NCBI RefSeq assembly: GCF_020379485.1
Contig: NC_063439.1
Location: 19,344,098 to 19,408,097 of the forward strand
Length of the DNA: 64,000 bases
Direction of reading: 5' to 3'
Source of the DNA: Brassica napus
Lineage: Eukaryota > Streptophyta > Magnoliopsida > Brassicales > Brassicaceae
Within the stretch, counting starts at the first letter, position 1; each line of letters opens with the position of its first letter. Positions 1-11,228 of the stretch are shown one piece after another. Both the position numbers and the translations under genes were made by a program. The notes beneath the pieces are model-generated. The model did no database searches. It was not told where the DNA came from and saw nothing but the letters and a program-made list of their open reading frames with translations.

Positions 1-437
1 TATTCCAGAGATATATGATTTGTTAAGTTATTTATGAAATTCAGTTCAATTGATTTTGTTGTTTTTAGTTTGGTATGGTTCGATACGCAGTTCCGGATAT
101 AAATATGCCCAAACTATATATTATCTATAAAAAATGATTTCAAAAGAATTTATTTGATTTCAGCGCGGGTCAAAATCTAGCAAGTAGTTATATGTTAACA
201 AATAAATTAACAGGCTAACAATAAAACTAAGAGGTTAGTTCAAGCATACGCATAACTATATGAACACATTGTTAAATGTTATTAAGAATGTTAACATTTT
301 AAAACGAATCTTAACATAATTCAGATATATGGGTAAGATCATAGCTGGCTAATATTTTTATTGAACCAAATAAATTTGCAGGAAATCTTTAATGGTATGA
401 TTATCACGATAAATATTCGTAACAAGTTAAGCTAGTA
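1..437. other. AT-rich spacer, no gene seen
   Basis: No coding frame, RNA gene or clear transposon end was recognised here. The sequence is AT-rich and directly abuts the 3' end of the P1-like pseudogene on the minus strand. Confidence 0.6.
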
Positions 438-715
438 TTAAGCCAATCTAAGATCTACATCATTCTCTCGTGTTGGTTCATCTTTCTTCTCCTCCTTAGC
501 AGGAGCAGCAACGGCAGCTCCTCCACCACCAGCAGTTGCAACAGGCGCACCACCTCCACTGCCACCAGCATTGGCATTCATGATGAAATCAGTAACGTTA
601 TATTCAGGATGAAATCAGTGAAGTTACGCTTCTCAGCCATCTTGGTGAATACCATTGGCCAGTATGACTCAATCTCGACGCCAGCGGCTTTTACCAAACT
701 TGCAGTCTTGTCAGA
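438..715 (-). pseudogene. 60S acidic ribosomal protein P1-like pseudogene
   Basis: Read on the minus strand, the segment encodes a P1-type stalk protein: a helix ending in [20 protein letters not shown], then a Gly/Ala-rich hinge, then the acidic EEKKDEP stretch. In the family this protein forms the flexible ribosomal stalk that recruits elongation factors. Two breaks are visible. The block RNFTDFILN is followed at once by a second, diverged copy (VTDFIMN), as if a short tandem duplication occurred. The universal C-terminal GFGLFD tail is replaced by DVDLRLA and a stop. The usual N-terminal exon with the start codon was not found upstream. The sequence is therefore called a pseudogene; a truncated expressed gene is less likely. 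Confidence 0.75.
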
Positions 716-2477
716 TTATTGAAAATAGGATCAAGGAAATAAACATAAGCAAAATATACTTCTTGAACAGAGAACAAAGCGATTCCCTAATCAAAATGGA
801 CATATCAAACCAATTAGACTAGATCTAATACTAACATACAAGAACATTCAAGATATAATCCAACCAATGTGTTCTCAGGTTCAGCTTAATTTCTAAAGAA
901 TAAAACACAATACCATAACAATCTGTATGATATAAATGATCAACAGAACTAAATGAAAACAAACACAACAAGTATTCCGAACACTAACATAACTAAAACA
1001 AACAACTTACAAGACTTATTGTCATAGAATTAAAGATATAACCCTCAAACAGTCAGCTTAGTTCTGATTTCAAGAAAACAAAATTTCAAAGACTAAAATG
1101 ATCAACAAGACTATATAAAACGAAAAGCTACTAGTTACCGACGATGGGTTGAACAATCATGCTGGAGACTGGACCACATAGCCAGATGAGAGACAACCAT
1201 TTGTGAGGGATACTGAGAAGCTGAACGTAAGGAGTGAGGAAAGAGAGTTGTAGGGCCCACCCAAACTGTTAATCAGACACTATAAAGAATGTGGATCAAG
1301 AAGTATGTTTAGGGACACTAAAAATCAAGAAGTATGTCTAGGGACATTAATCAGTGGCCATGGAAGAGACGGAGATTATTTTACGGAGTGGAGGCGGCTT
1401 ATTATGTGCACTAAAAATAAAATAAATACGGATGCATGATAGGGGTATATCGGTCCAGAAAGTTTCGACAATACCTAAGAAATACACAAATGGATATTTT
1501 GCAAATTACTTGGTAAGTCTTATGTGTATGGTGCAATTACTCTAAATTAAAATACTCTTCTAAAAGGTGTAGTGGAGAAACCTGCAGGCTGCAGCGTTGT
1601 GTAGGTAGCCACGTACTTTCAAACCCTCAGTTTTGATGATTATGCAAATTATGAGAAGGATGCATTCAAGGAATATACGCTTCCCCATTCTTTTTCTTCC
1701 TCGTGTTTTAAAGTGAACCCTACCGTCTAAAACGAAAGAAAAAAAGACAGCTATAAAGAAGAGAAAGCAAAACAAATCATGGTTTAGTCAAGAAGAGCTA
1801 TCGTACTTGTCGTCAATGAAATAAAGAAAATTTGCTTCACAAAATTTAAACGTTGCATTCTTATATAATACGGCGTCAGCATCCAATGTAGAACAACAAC
1901 AAACAATACTAATGATCAGTGATCGACAATAACGATATATCACGTGTCTTTTAGAGGCCAATTAGTTTAGCCCAAAAGATTTAATGGATAAATGGACCAA
2001 ACACAAAGTCGTGAAAAACACCCCATATAAGGAAGAGGAAGAACGAATTACTTCAAATTCTAGGTTCCTGGGACGCTATTGAAGATTTTGGTAGAACAAG
2101 CTTTGTCTATTGAATATTGTCTAGATTGCAGGAGAAACCATCAGGTGAGTCTAGAGATTAATACATGAGGACGAGCTTCGATATGATCTAACCCAGGAAG
2201 CAAATAAAATGGGTAGTTGAGATTCCGGTTTAGGTTATTTTCCCCGGGTGTAAATCCGGTTTGGTGACTGGATATACTTAAAAACCGTGAAAAATGGCCA
2301 CAAATCCAATCTGCTTATATCAACCTTTTCTGGCCGTGGCATTGAGAAAGCAAACGTGCTTCACATGTTATTTAGAAAATAAACCTTTTGATTCGTTTAT
2401 TTAAACCCAAACTGAAAGAAACAAATTAGAAAACCTTATGCATTATTATAATTTTAATCAAGTCCCGGATATTTAAC
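716..2477. other. Spacer without recognisable gene
   Basis: About 1.8 kb of AT-rich sequence. Only short open frames occur, none with a recognised motif. The part just above 716 may contain the upstream intron of the P1-like pseudogene on the minus strand. The missing first exon could not be identified. Confidence 0.5.
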
Positions 2478-2822
2478 TTAAACCGGAGATAAAACCAGAG
2501 TTTCAGGCGACGGAGACTGAGACAATACAGGCTTCTCCGCTTGAAAACCACAATGCTCACTGAGCATATTCCCTTCCATAGTGGTAAGTCCTAAAGAAGT
2601 AAACATAACGAACCAACACTCTTTCACAATCAACCCAATGGCTCCGCAACAATCTTTATCAATTCCAGCAGATACACCCAGTTCAACCATACCGTTACGG
2701 CTAATGAAGAACTTGACTATCTTATCGACGCAAGACTTAAGCTCCAACCCGCGTTCCAACATTCTATTAGGTTCCCGGCGCCGGAATGATCGGCAGCCAC
2801 CGTGTGGTGAGGTAATTTCTTA
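2478..2822 (-). pseudogene. EC1/ECA1-like (DUF1278, prolamin-like) gene, frameshifted and truncated
   Basis: The minus strand encodes the cysteine-patterned core of the EGG CELL 1 family: ECWNAG, then LELKSC, KIVKFFI, DCCGAIG, VKECW and FTSLG. In this family, small secreted cysteine-rich proteins released by the egg cell act during sperm activation. The ECWNAG part (near 2750-2770) lies in a different frame from LELKSC onward, so one base has been lost or gained between them. The open frame starting at 2762 begins inside the domain. No signal peptide is present upstream; the frame runs into stops near 2830. It sits next to the WD40 gene, where the Arabidopsis block (At5g64720) also carries a DUF1278 gene, so this looks like a decayed collinear copy. 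The alternative is an undetected exon supplying the N-terminus. Confidence 0.7.
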
Positions 2823-3327
2823 GGACAGGTGACTTTACAATAAACCTATTTTATATTAAAATATATTTTAAATTTATAATGTATTTGGAAAATCACTCTA
2901 ACTTTGAGTAATTTTTTTTCAAAATGGTAAAAATGTATTTAAGTAGAAAGAAACATATATAATGATGAAGAAATTGTGATAAGATAGTAGTACACAAGTA
3001 AAATGAGAAGTCATAACTTCTAACGATTTGTATTTTCTCTTGGTATTATTGTCCAGACAATGGTAAAGAACATGGTTGGAGACTTGTTTGAAGTCCTATT
3101 ACAATTGGAGATAGTTGGAAATTATTTCTAAGTCATCAGAATGGATAACTTGCTTGAACTACACATTTTTCAAATTCACAACATAAAAGCTATAAGAACT
3201 TATAAAATACAATAATACTTTGTAATTTGTCGTTACTCTTTAGTTACTAGTTTGTGTAACATTTAGCAAAAAGGGTTATCAAAATTTGGTATCAAAATCC
3301 AAATACTCGAATCGATTGCGATGTTGA

Positions 3328-3412
3328 TGAGCCCAAACCATAATGGGCTTTATTAAACCCATTAATTCGAAACTAACTATTAAGTCTATTATTAGTTTAA
3401 GCCCATGACGCG
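3328..3412 (+). promoter_or_regulatory. Site II-like promoter cluster upstream of WD40 gene
   Basis: Several GCCCA/TGGGC motifs (near 3331, 3345, 3355 and 3400) and AAACCC-type telo-box sequences lie 40-120 bases before the start codon at 3449. Such clusters are typical of TCP-regulated housekeeping promoters in plants. The motif presence is seen; the regulation is inferred. Confidence 0.45.
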
Positions 3413-3448
3413 GAAACGTCACTGTAACTTTCAGGCGAGAAAAGAGAG

Positions 3449-5077
3449 ATGACGGAGCTGCCGACGAAAGAGGCGAACTTGCTCAAAGGCCACGAAGGGG
3501 CGGTTTTAGCGGCGAGGTTTAACGGGGACGGAAACTACGCTCTCACATGCGGTAAAGATCGAACCATCCGCCTCTGGAACCCGCACCGTGGAATCCTAAT
3601 CAAGACCTACAAATCCCACGGCCGCGAAGTCCGCGACGTTCATGTTACTTCGTATGAACTTTAACTAAATGCATATTGGATTCTGGTTGTGTTGCTTGCA
3701 GCTAAGATTGAGTTCATACAACTTATAGTTCTCTTGTTGATTTTAGGTTATAGTGAATTAGTTTGATTTCAATGTATGATGAGTGTGTTTGTTTGTTCAT
3801 TTTATGTTTCAATGATTTTGATGATTTTCTCTTGTTGATGACAGAGACAATGCAAAGTTTTGCTCATGTGGTGGTGATAGACAAGTGTATTACTGGGATG
3901 TTTCAACGGGACGCGTCATCCGTAAGTTCCGTGGTCACGACGGCGAGGTGCATTTCAGAATCTAGGATTCAGCTTGTGCAAATTTTATAATTCTTCTTAT
4001 GTTTTTTTGTGGACAATGAATGGTGTTATCAGGTCAATGCGGTCAAGTTCAATGACTCATCAGCTGTAGTTGTATCAGCTGGTTTCGATCGTTCCTTACG
4101 TGTTTGGGACTGCAGATCTCACAGTGTTGAGCCGGTTCAGGTTTTGCTCCTTGGATTACTTTACTAACTAAAACGTAACCAACTTTTGTTTTATTGATGT
4201 GTGAGTGTGTTTTTCTCCCAGATCATTGATACGTTTTTGGATACAGTCATGTCAGTTGTTTTAACAAAGACTGAGATTATTGGTGGTAGTGTCGATGGAA
4301 CTGTTCGAACCTTTGACATACGTATGGGTAGGTATGTACAAAACTCCACAACAAGAAAAAAGAATCTGGTCTTGTTTTTTTTTTCTTTTTGGCCAGGAAT
4401 CAAGTAATTGACTCTGGGTTTCGTTTTTAATTTGGAATCAGGGAGATGTCGGATAATTTAGGACAACCGGTTAATTGTATATCGGTATCAAACGATGGAA
4501 ACTGCGTTTTAGCTGGTTGCTTGGACTCTACTCTGCGTCTACTTGACAGGTAACATTCTTCTTTGTAAATTTGTAGGTTTAAATGCAGTTTGTCTTATGA
4601 ATATCTTTGAAAATACAGAACCACAGGAGAGCTACTCCAAGTCTATAAAGGTCATATATCTAAGGTTAGTCAGAGAAATTAACATTAAATCATCCATGGC
4701 TGCTTAATTGTTTCTTAGTTACAACATTAAGAGTTTCATGACTAATGATAACTTTTTCGTGTGTAACAGTCATTTAAAACCGATTGTTGCCTCACTAACT
4801 CGGACGCACATGTGATTGGAGGATCGGAGGATGGAATGGTTTACTTTTGGGATTTGGTAGATGCAAAAGTTGTATCCAAATTTCGAGCTCATGATTTAGT
4901 GGTAAACTATCACACACTCTTTTTTTCCTTTGTTTATAACTTTCCGAGTATAGTGATGATAGTGATTTCGATTTTTATTCGATTGTTTTGCAGGTGACAA
5001 GCGTGAGTTACCACCCCAAGGAAGATTGTATGTTGACTTCCTCGGTCGATGGTACAGTTCGTGTCTGGAAAAAATGA
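3449..5077 (+). CDS. WD40-repeat protein, WDR83/MORG1 type (8 exons)
   Basis: Exons are 3449-3651, 3845-3947, 4033-4140, 4222-4331, 4442-4549, 4619-4664, 4770-4901 and 4994-5077. They join in frame to 297 residues, the expected family length. WD40 blades are evident from repeated GH...W-D pairs, for example LKGHEGAVLAARF...IRLWN, FRGHDGEV...YYWD, SLRVWDCRS and VRVWKK at the end. In animals WDR83/MORG1 scaffolds ERK signalling and also associates with spliceosomes. The plant role is less defined, so function here is family inference. The start at 3449 is the first ATG after the promoter motifs. All introns have GT-AG ends and no disruption is seen. The order before CESA6 matches At5g64730-At5g64740. 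Confidence 0.95.
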
Positions 5078-5327
5078 AGAAAAAACGATGCTAAGCGGAT
5101 TCTGTTTGTTTCATGTTGTTTCTCTGTTTTATTATTTTTTTATTTTTAATTTATCTTTTTATCGAATTGCAATAGCCGGTTCGTGAAGATATTTGCTGAT
5201 TTTAGTTGTTTGCGATAAAAAAGTATTTTCGGCTTTAATGATTCCGAAAGTTTAAAACTTAAAAGGAAAGGCCCTTAAGAAAAGGAAAGGTCCATTGAAA
5301 AAAATGGAACGGAAACAACTAGGATTT

Positions 5328-5333
5328 AAAAAA
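5328..5333 (-). terminator. Pol III terminator of tRNA-His
   Basis: A run of six T on the minus strand lies three bases past the tRNA 3' end. This is the standard RNA polymerase III stop signal. Confidence 0.8.
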
Positions 5334-5335
5334 TG

Positions 5336-5407
5336 TGTGGCTGCTGGGATTCGAGCCCAGGTCTCCACGGCCACAACGTGGAATTCTCACCACTAAACTA
5401 CAGCCAC
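5336..5407 (-). tRNA. tRNA-His (anticodon GTG)
   Basis: The minus strand begins GTGGCTG and ends CAGCCAC plus A, forming a 7-bp acceptor stem with discriminator A73. The anticodon arm carries TTGTGG with GTG at the anticodon position. The T arm contains GGTTCGA-type GGCTCGAATCC, which is also the internal B box, and the TAGTTTAGTGG A box is intact. There is no intron. The G-1 residue is normally added after transcription, so it is not encoded. The gene sits 260 bases after the WD40 stop codon and looks functional. Confidence 0.95.
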
Positions 5408-6419
5408 TGTGTTGTTAATTCTCATAAGTAATTTATAAAAATAACTTGTTTAACTATTTTGATTGCCCATTAGGTTGAACTTGGAATCAAGTAAAAGGCC
5501 TACTGCTAAAAGGCAATCCTACCCTAGGCCTACTTTTGTTTTAATCTCCCAAATTAGAAAATCATGATTCTATTCTTCTTCCAGTTATTCTCACGTTGAA
5601 AAAGACAAACGAAACTTGAAGTACTGGTTTTTGTTTTAGAAAACTTATCCTACAGAGAATCACATAGCTGGAAAATATGGGGTATTAGTGAAGAAGAACA
5701 TGGCAATGACATACTAAGTCCAATCACTTGCATGTGTTGTTTAACATTATTTATTTATTTCATCTCTTATCGCCGCCCCGTAAATTTATTTTATAATTCA
5801 AAGAGACAGTTTCAACTTCATAGCTAAATTAACATATATAATACTTTCCTTGAACTACCAGCATTATAATATTTTTTAAACGTTATAATAAGTTGTTCTA
5901 CTCGTAATTTGTTTTCTAATGTTTGTAGTCATTTGTCGGTTTTTACCTTTAAAGTAGAAAATAAGTCAAATTTTATCACCCGAAAAGCCGAAACAATCAT
6001 ATCTAGTATTCTTTGGTTTTGTCGGAAGTCAAAAAGAAAGAAAAGAGTTGGTTCGAATCTGATCAGGGGACGTACGCTTACGGATTCAGTAGCTTGGCGA
6101 CTATGACTCGAGAACTATACTCGCAGATTTAAAACTGGCCATGAGCTGTCTAAAGACTTTTATCGCTAAGACCTTATGTGACCGCTGCCCGTGAAATTCT
6201 CAAACTCTGCCCGAAATCTGAGAGAGGAGTTAGAGTTCCTTTAGTTCGGACCAGTTAAGATATTTTTTTGTCGGTTGTCTAAAGTATAACAAAGCAAATT
6301 CACAGCTGTCCGATTTTGTTCTATTCTTCTTCGCTTTTCTATCTAATTTCGTCTATTTCTTTGGGCTTAATTGTATAGATTATGACTTTCCAAATTTATT
6401 GCCACCACAAATAGTTTAT
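5408..6419. other. Spacer, no gene recognised
   Basis: AT-rich sequence with no convincing frame. A GGTTCGAATCTG stretch near 6050 resembles a Pol III B box, but no paired A box or tail was found. Confidence 0.5.
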
Positions 6420-6718
6420 TTTTTACAGGGTAAAAACCTATAGCAATGGAGTCCAGAGGGGACAGTTTTGAAACAGAGCACTACAACATTCAGCAAATAC
6501 AAAACGTAACTTAGAAAGGATTTTATCTAATCCAAGCAGCCATGAGGCAGTGATATCGTTTTCTATGTCGTCTACCATGGATGATGTTGAGAACCTCCCT
6601 ATCAATGATCTTGAAAAGTGCTCCACTGGAAACAGACTGATTGTTATGAAGGTCATTATTTATTCGTCTCCAAAGACGGTAGATGGTGGCTTGGACAACA
6701 ACTAGACGGAGCAAATAA
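6420..6718 (-). mobile_element. LINE (non-LTR retrotransposon) 3' fragment
   Basis: The minus strand encodes a C-terminal piece typical of plant L1-type reverse transcriptase ORFs after the zinc-binding region: LVVVQATIYRLWRRIN, then NNQSVSSGALFKIIDREV, then a basic RRHRKRYHCLMAAWI and a stop near 6523. The rest of the element is missing. The segment below the stop resembles the 3' untranslated tail and ends in an A-rich run near 6420. Clear TSDs were not found. Confidence 0.7.
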
Positions 6719-7247
6719 TTGGTTGAGTTATAGTTTTAAATTTTATAATGTAAAATTTTGTATATATAACTTTTTGGTGTAAATATATCAGTTATACCTG
6801 TATAATTTGTTTACAACATATAAAATTATTACTTTAAATAGGGTTTTATTGTCATTTTTTAATTTTTTTTCTGTAACTTTGGAAATTAATTCCAAGAATG
6901 ATGTGTAATGTATTTACCGCCAGTCATACCTTTAATAAAATTATTACTATTGATTATTGCAAAAATTTACTTAACTAAAATTTCAATATTCATGTGCCAA
7001 ACTGTGTATTTTTCTTAGTATGCTATATACGTATTCAGAGTATCGATTTGATTTTTCCAAATAAATATATCATTTCTTTTCTACGTGCTGTGTTTTTTTT
7101 ACAGTTCTTGGAAGTTTTGTATTGTTTCTGCATTCTTCAAACTTTCTCAGAGTTAAAAAAAGGTATTTAGGAGAATGATTTTTATCAATCTTTCTGGACC
7201 CTCCACCGACAGGAGAATTATCATTCAACACGTGGTATTAATAATTA
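6719..7247. other. AT-rich spacer
   Basis: No gene or complete element was recognised between the LINE fragment and the left end of the large Helitron. Confidence 0.5.
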
Positions 7248-7260
7248 CTAGGGACTGTCT

Positions 7261-7273
7261 CGGGCTACGCTCG
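7261..7273 (-). other. Helitron 3' terminal hairpin
   Basis: CGGGC and GCTCG pair (one G-T wobble) around a TAC loop, about ten bases inside the CTAG terminus. A short GC-rich hairpin just before CTRR is the known Helitron termination signal. Confidence 0.75.
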
Positions 7274-8560
7274 GGTTTGTCTTCTATAGTTTTAAAATTT
7301 ATAACTTGAATTTATAACTTAACATTTGTATTTGTAAATATACATTAGAATCAATTATAAATTACAAAATAATAGAAAAATTTAAATTTATTTGGAAATT
7401 ACAAAATGATTAAAACTCACAATTTGTTGTGTGTATTTTAAGACATTTTATATAGAATTGTCAGAAAAATGGACTGGTAGTTATTAAACTTTAGTAATGT
7501 TCAGAAATCTATTTTATTTCGATTATTTTTATGTTAAATAATTGATAAATTTACAAATTATTTAACCATTGTTATGGTTTTAGAATTATTGAGTTAGGTC
7601 TTCTGTCCTCAAAAGGAAGTACAAACCAACATATTAACGGACTTCTTACTTCGTTTATTTCAGTTGAGAAATTAAGTTCATTGATCTAACTAAGTTCACA
7701 GCTAGGCAAACTTGGTTTGATATACATATTGAAAATATTTTCTAAGTGACCGAGAAAAAAATCTGTGAAAAATTTGTCAAATGGCGTTGATGAAATCTCA
7801 GCAGAAATAGGATAAATGAAATTAGTTAACATGGTTTCTGTTTAAAACAGCCCATAGTTTAAATCTGTTATTTTTATGTCAAACAGAACCATCTTATGAT
7901 CCGGGATATGTTAAGTCAAATTATAACCAAAACTACAAAAAGTATTGTCGCTTTATCGCTATATTTGAAGTACAAACCCATAAGTTGTGCTGATAAGTAG
8001 TATGATGTTTGAGGTTGGGTTATGATCTTGGAGGTTGTTTTTGTTGTTGTTGTGGACGTTTTGTTGTGGAGTTTTTTTTTTAAATATGCATGAATGTGTT
8101 TCCAAATAATGATCTTATAAAGATGCCTACATTAATTAATCTGAAATTGTAATAAACTATGAATTAGACTTTCGCTAGTTTTAATTTTTTTATATTCAAA
8201 CGGAAGTAATATCTTCGAGAGCAATAGTTTTTTTTGTCTGTTTTTTTTTGTTTTGTTTACCAAATCCTAACATTTCTTTAAAAAGAGTGGAAGTAGGTTG
8301 TTGTAACTGACATTTTATTGTAGGCTCCCGCATGATTTGAATGGCGTGAGACTGAAAAATTTAAACTATGAAAATTCTAGTAGACGATGGTGATACACTT
8401 AAATTTGTTTAGTTGTAGAATATGCCTATCTAAGTACTTTGTAGCTTCGTTCGGTTCATTTTACCGCCTACAAAAAAGATGGACTAATGCATTAAGGTAA
8501 GAAGATTTTCAATATGCAGAAACCCGTCAACACAGCCTTTTTTATATAAAATCAAAGTCT

Positions 8561-9800
8561 CTATCCTCCGTGTGGGAGGTAGTTTGCTGAAGATGCAAGA
8601 GACAACAAAAGTTCAAAATGGGGAAAACATAGGAATGCAGAAATTTTAAAAGACATGAAAGGTAAATGGGTTGACAGTATGATCGACTTAAAACTATCAT
8701 TCACGGGGGCATTTTGCGGCTGTTTTCTTTCTCTGCAATCAACGCCCATTTCTATCTTCACCCCTTCAACCGTGTTGCTGGCAGATGCTGTTAGTTGTCC
8801 ATCTTCCCCGTCAACCACTGCAGTTGGGTTGCTGGTGCAACTCTGTGACACAGTTGTACATGTGTTTTTTAAAATCTATAAGAAGAATTTTTTTTTGAAA
8901 ACTCGTGTGTAACGCACCTCTGCGTGAGCGTGAATGCAAAAGGAGCTAGCATCACTGATTGCAGAGATGGTGAAGGTATGGTGGTTAGGGGTGAAACTGT
9001 ACGGAGTCACACGAATTTGAAAAACATAGTCCTTCCCAGCTAGCTCTTCAAGGCATCTTGGTAGCTCTTGCCCTTCACCCCCACTTATCTGTAGTAGATT
9101 TAATGTTTTAGAGCCATTCAGAGTGATCGTGACCACTGTTAACATAGGAAAATGGTAGCACAGTAGCAAAAATGTACCTCGTCGAGAGCCAGAGTGTCTG
9201 CTTCTTGCTCGGTGTGCTTACTCATATCCCTATCGAAGACCACAAAACGTGGCACAATCGTTGCCATCATCATCTGCTAGCTCAACACGGAACCTGTAAA
9301 AAGAGGCCGATAAATGTTAAAGCCTATCTAAGTAAGGGTATTCGCTTATATATAGATCAGGATGTAAACTTCGTACCTGATAACCCCGGTAATGTTCGTA
9401 GAAACACATCTGTTGCAGCGAAGGGAAGTGCCAGATTTTTCTAACTTCATGCTGCATCCGGTGTGACCAACCATTTTGTTGGAGTACCCCAACGACCAGA
9501 GCTTTACATAGGAAATCGGCTTCCTCTGTCTTAACGGATTCAAAAGAGTTACCATTTGCTCGTGCAATTTATAACTTGTTGCTACCAAACTCTGTAAAGG
9601 AGATGGGGATTACCAATCTCTGTGACATCCTTACAGCTTATTCCACCTCCAATGGAGATGAGGTCCCAGCGCAAGCTACTTCAATACTATCGTTCAAGGA
9701 TTTCTCACCCGAAGCTACTTGAATGCTATCACCTGAAGCATATTTAACAGTGTTGTATTCGGCAACAGTCTCACCATTTCTTTGTGCCCCAGACTCATTC
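8561..9800 (-). pseudogene. RPA70-like (OB-fold) gene fragments inside Helitron
   Basis: On the minus strand, 9350-9588 encodes a zinc-finger-like core (GCSMKLEKSGTSLRCNRC, then GVIRYEV). The segment 8900-9145 encodes a following OB-fold strand pattern (LPRCLEELAGKDYVFQIRV, then HTFTIS). A tail to 8561 is acidic and Ser/Thr rich. This order matches the C-terminal ssDNA-binding domain of RPA1-related proteins, which are numerous in crucifers and often associated with Helitrons. The reading frame is interrupted and exon joins are uncertain, so it is called a fragment. It could be either a host capture or a remnant of the element's own RPA-like gene. Confidence 0.65.
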
Positions 9801-9814
9801 TCAAAGCAATCCTT

Positions 9815-10440
9815 ATATGTGTTTTAGGGTTCTTCTTATATATATGTTTTTGTTTGTAAGCCCCTCTAAAAACCATGTACCTGCCAGAAAGAACAGCTTG
9901 TGGGTTTCTTTCTAAGTTCAGTTCCTAAGAACGTAAAATAAACAAACAATGACTCAGAACTTACCCTATCAAGAACACAAAGCAGTTGGCTACAATTGCA
10001 GGAACTGTTAGTTCTACTTTGTTGTGCAAAAGCCACCAGCCCTGAACCAGAGAGAAGGCAATCCAGTCACAGAGTGATCAAGCATTCAAGAATGATATTG
10101 TTTCCGGGATAAACTGTAACATGCTAAGCAGATACTAACTATAAGATGAATTTAAGTATGTCCTGATTGTGTTAGTTCCATGCCTGAATGCTAAATGTGA
10201 AAGGAATGCACAGGAGATCTCCAAACACCAGCATGAAACCCAATCTCTTTGCGGTTATGTCCCACCTGGAAATAGTGAAATCAAAATCGACAAACAGACT
10301 TCAGAAACATTAAACCAAGTGAAATAATGGAAATAGCCATAATTTGGTAAGAGAAATATGTTTGATCAAGACACCATAAACTTACGTAGAGGTCATGTAT
10401 TCTTTATGAACAAAGTAGTCCAATATATATAACTGCAATT
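9815..10440 (-). pseudogene. Captured FACKEL (C-14 sterol reductase) exon set
   Basis: Four consecutive minus-strand exons match the C-terminal half of the sterol C-14 reductase: near 10390-10440 (YILDYFVHKEYMTST), 10184-10263 (GFMLVFGDLLCIPFTFSIQ), 9964-10040 (GWWLLHNKVELTVPAIV) and 9815-9893 (YMVFRGAYKQKHI). The native enzyme is an ER membrane protein of sterol synthesis. Introns between these exons are retained with near-normal borders (one donor is GC), so the capture occurred at DNA level. The catalytic C-terminal end and all N-terminal exons are missing, so no functional enzyme can be made. Confidence 0.8.
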
Positions 10441-10456
10441 ACAAATTTTATCAAAA

Positions 10457-11228
10457 CTAACCAGTAATAGCTTCCACAAAGACCTCATCATAGGCATCCC
10501 TCGCATCAACATCAGAAACCAGTAATATATTGTTCTCTACTTGGTCATGGATGATTCTATCGTCTCCAAGCTTCTTCTCTTCCTTCTCTGACCTGCTCAG
10601 AAGCATAACCAAAACGAAATCACCAATCATTGCACCAATCAAACAAAAAGACTTAAGCTTTGATAAAAATTCCAACAACCCTAACAATAAAATAGAGTAA
10701 AAAAACAATAGCTCAGGATTATCACCACAAACTATAGAGTACTCGTCTATTTTCAAAGATATACATAGAAGAAGAATTAATTGAAAATGAAACCATAAAA
10801 GCTTACCCGAAAGAGAGGAGAACAGCTTTCTTCTCAGGGGAGAAGATTCCATTTTCAGAAAAAGAAAGTGTAGCTGTCTCGCTGACATTCCCTGCACCTG
10901 CTTCCCCTTCATCACCATTCACTTGGGAAGTCACAAAACCTGGTACAGCCTCTCCCGTAGTTATATGTTGCAGGTTTGCCTCACCATGGCTCTCTCCATT
11001 AACCTCTGGCACTTTCACTTCCTCTGAAGGCAAATCCTCGTGTAACCCATCATCGGCTTGGAAAGATTCAGGCTTCGAACTGTCGATAGCTTCCTCAAAG
11101 ACCTCATCTTCGGTATCCCTCGCATCAACATCAGAAACCATCAATTCAATTCTCTTTACTTGCTCATCGCTGACTCTATCGTCTGCAAGCTTCTTCTCTT
11201 CCATATCTGACCTGTTCACAACCATCAA
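10457..11228 (-). pseudogene. Captured TOC132/TOC120-like acidic-domain exon, duplicated
   Basis: The main copy (11228-10803, minus) encodes an acidic stretch with EEKKLADDRVSDEQV, then DTEDEVFEEAI. This resembles the N-terminal A-domain of the chloroplast import receptors TOC132/TOC120. A second, diverged copy of the same exon lies downstream (about 10600-10457: EEKKLGDDRI, then DEVFVEAI). Both are bordered by AG/GT-like sites. The GTPase and membrane domains are absent. The captured piece carries an open frame of 141 residues, so a short chimeric transcript is possible but unproven. Confidence 0.7.
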
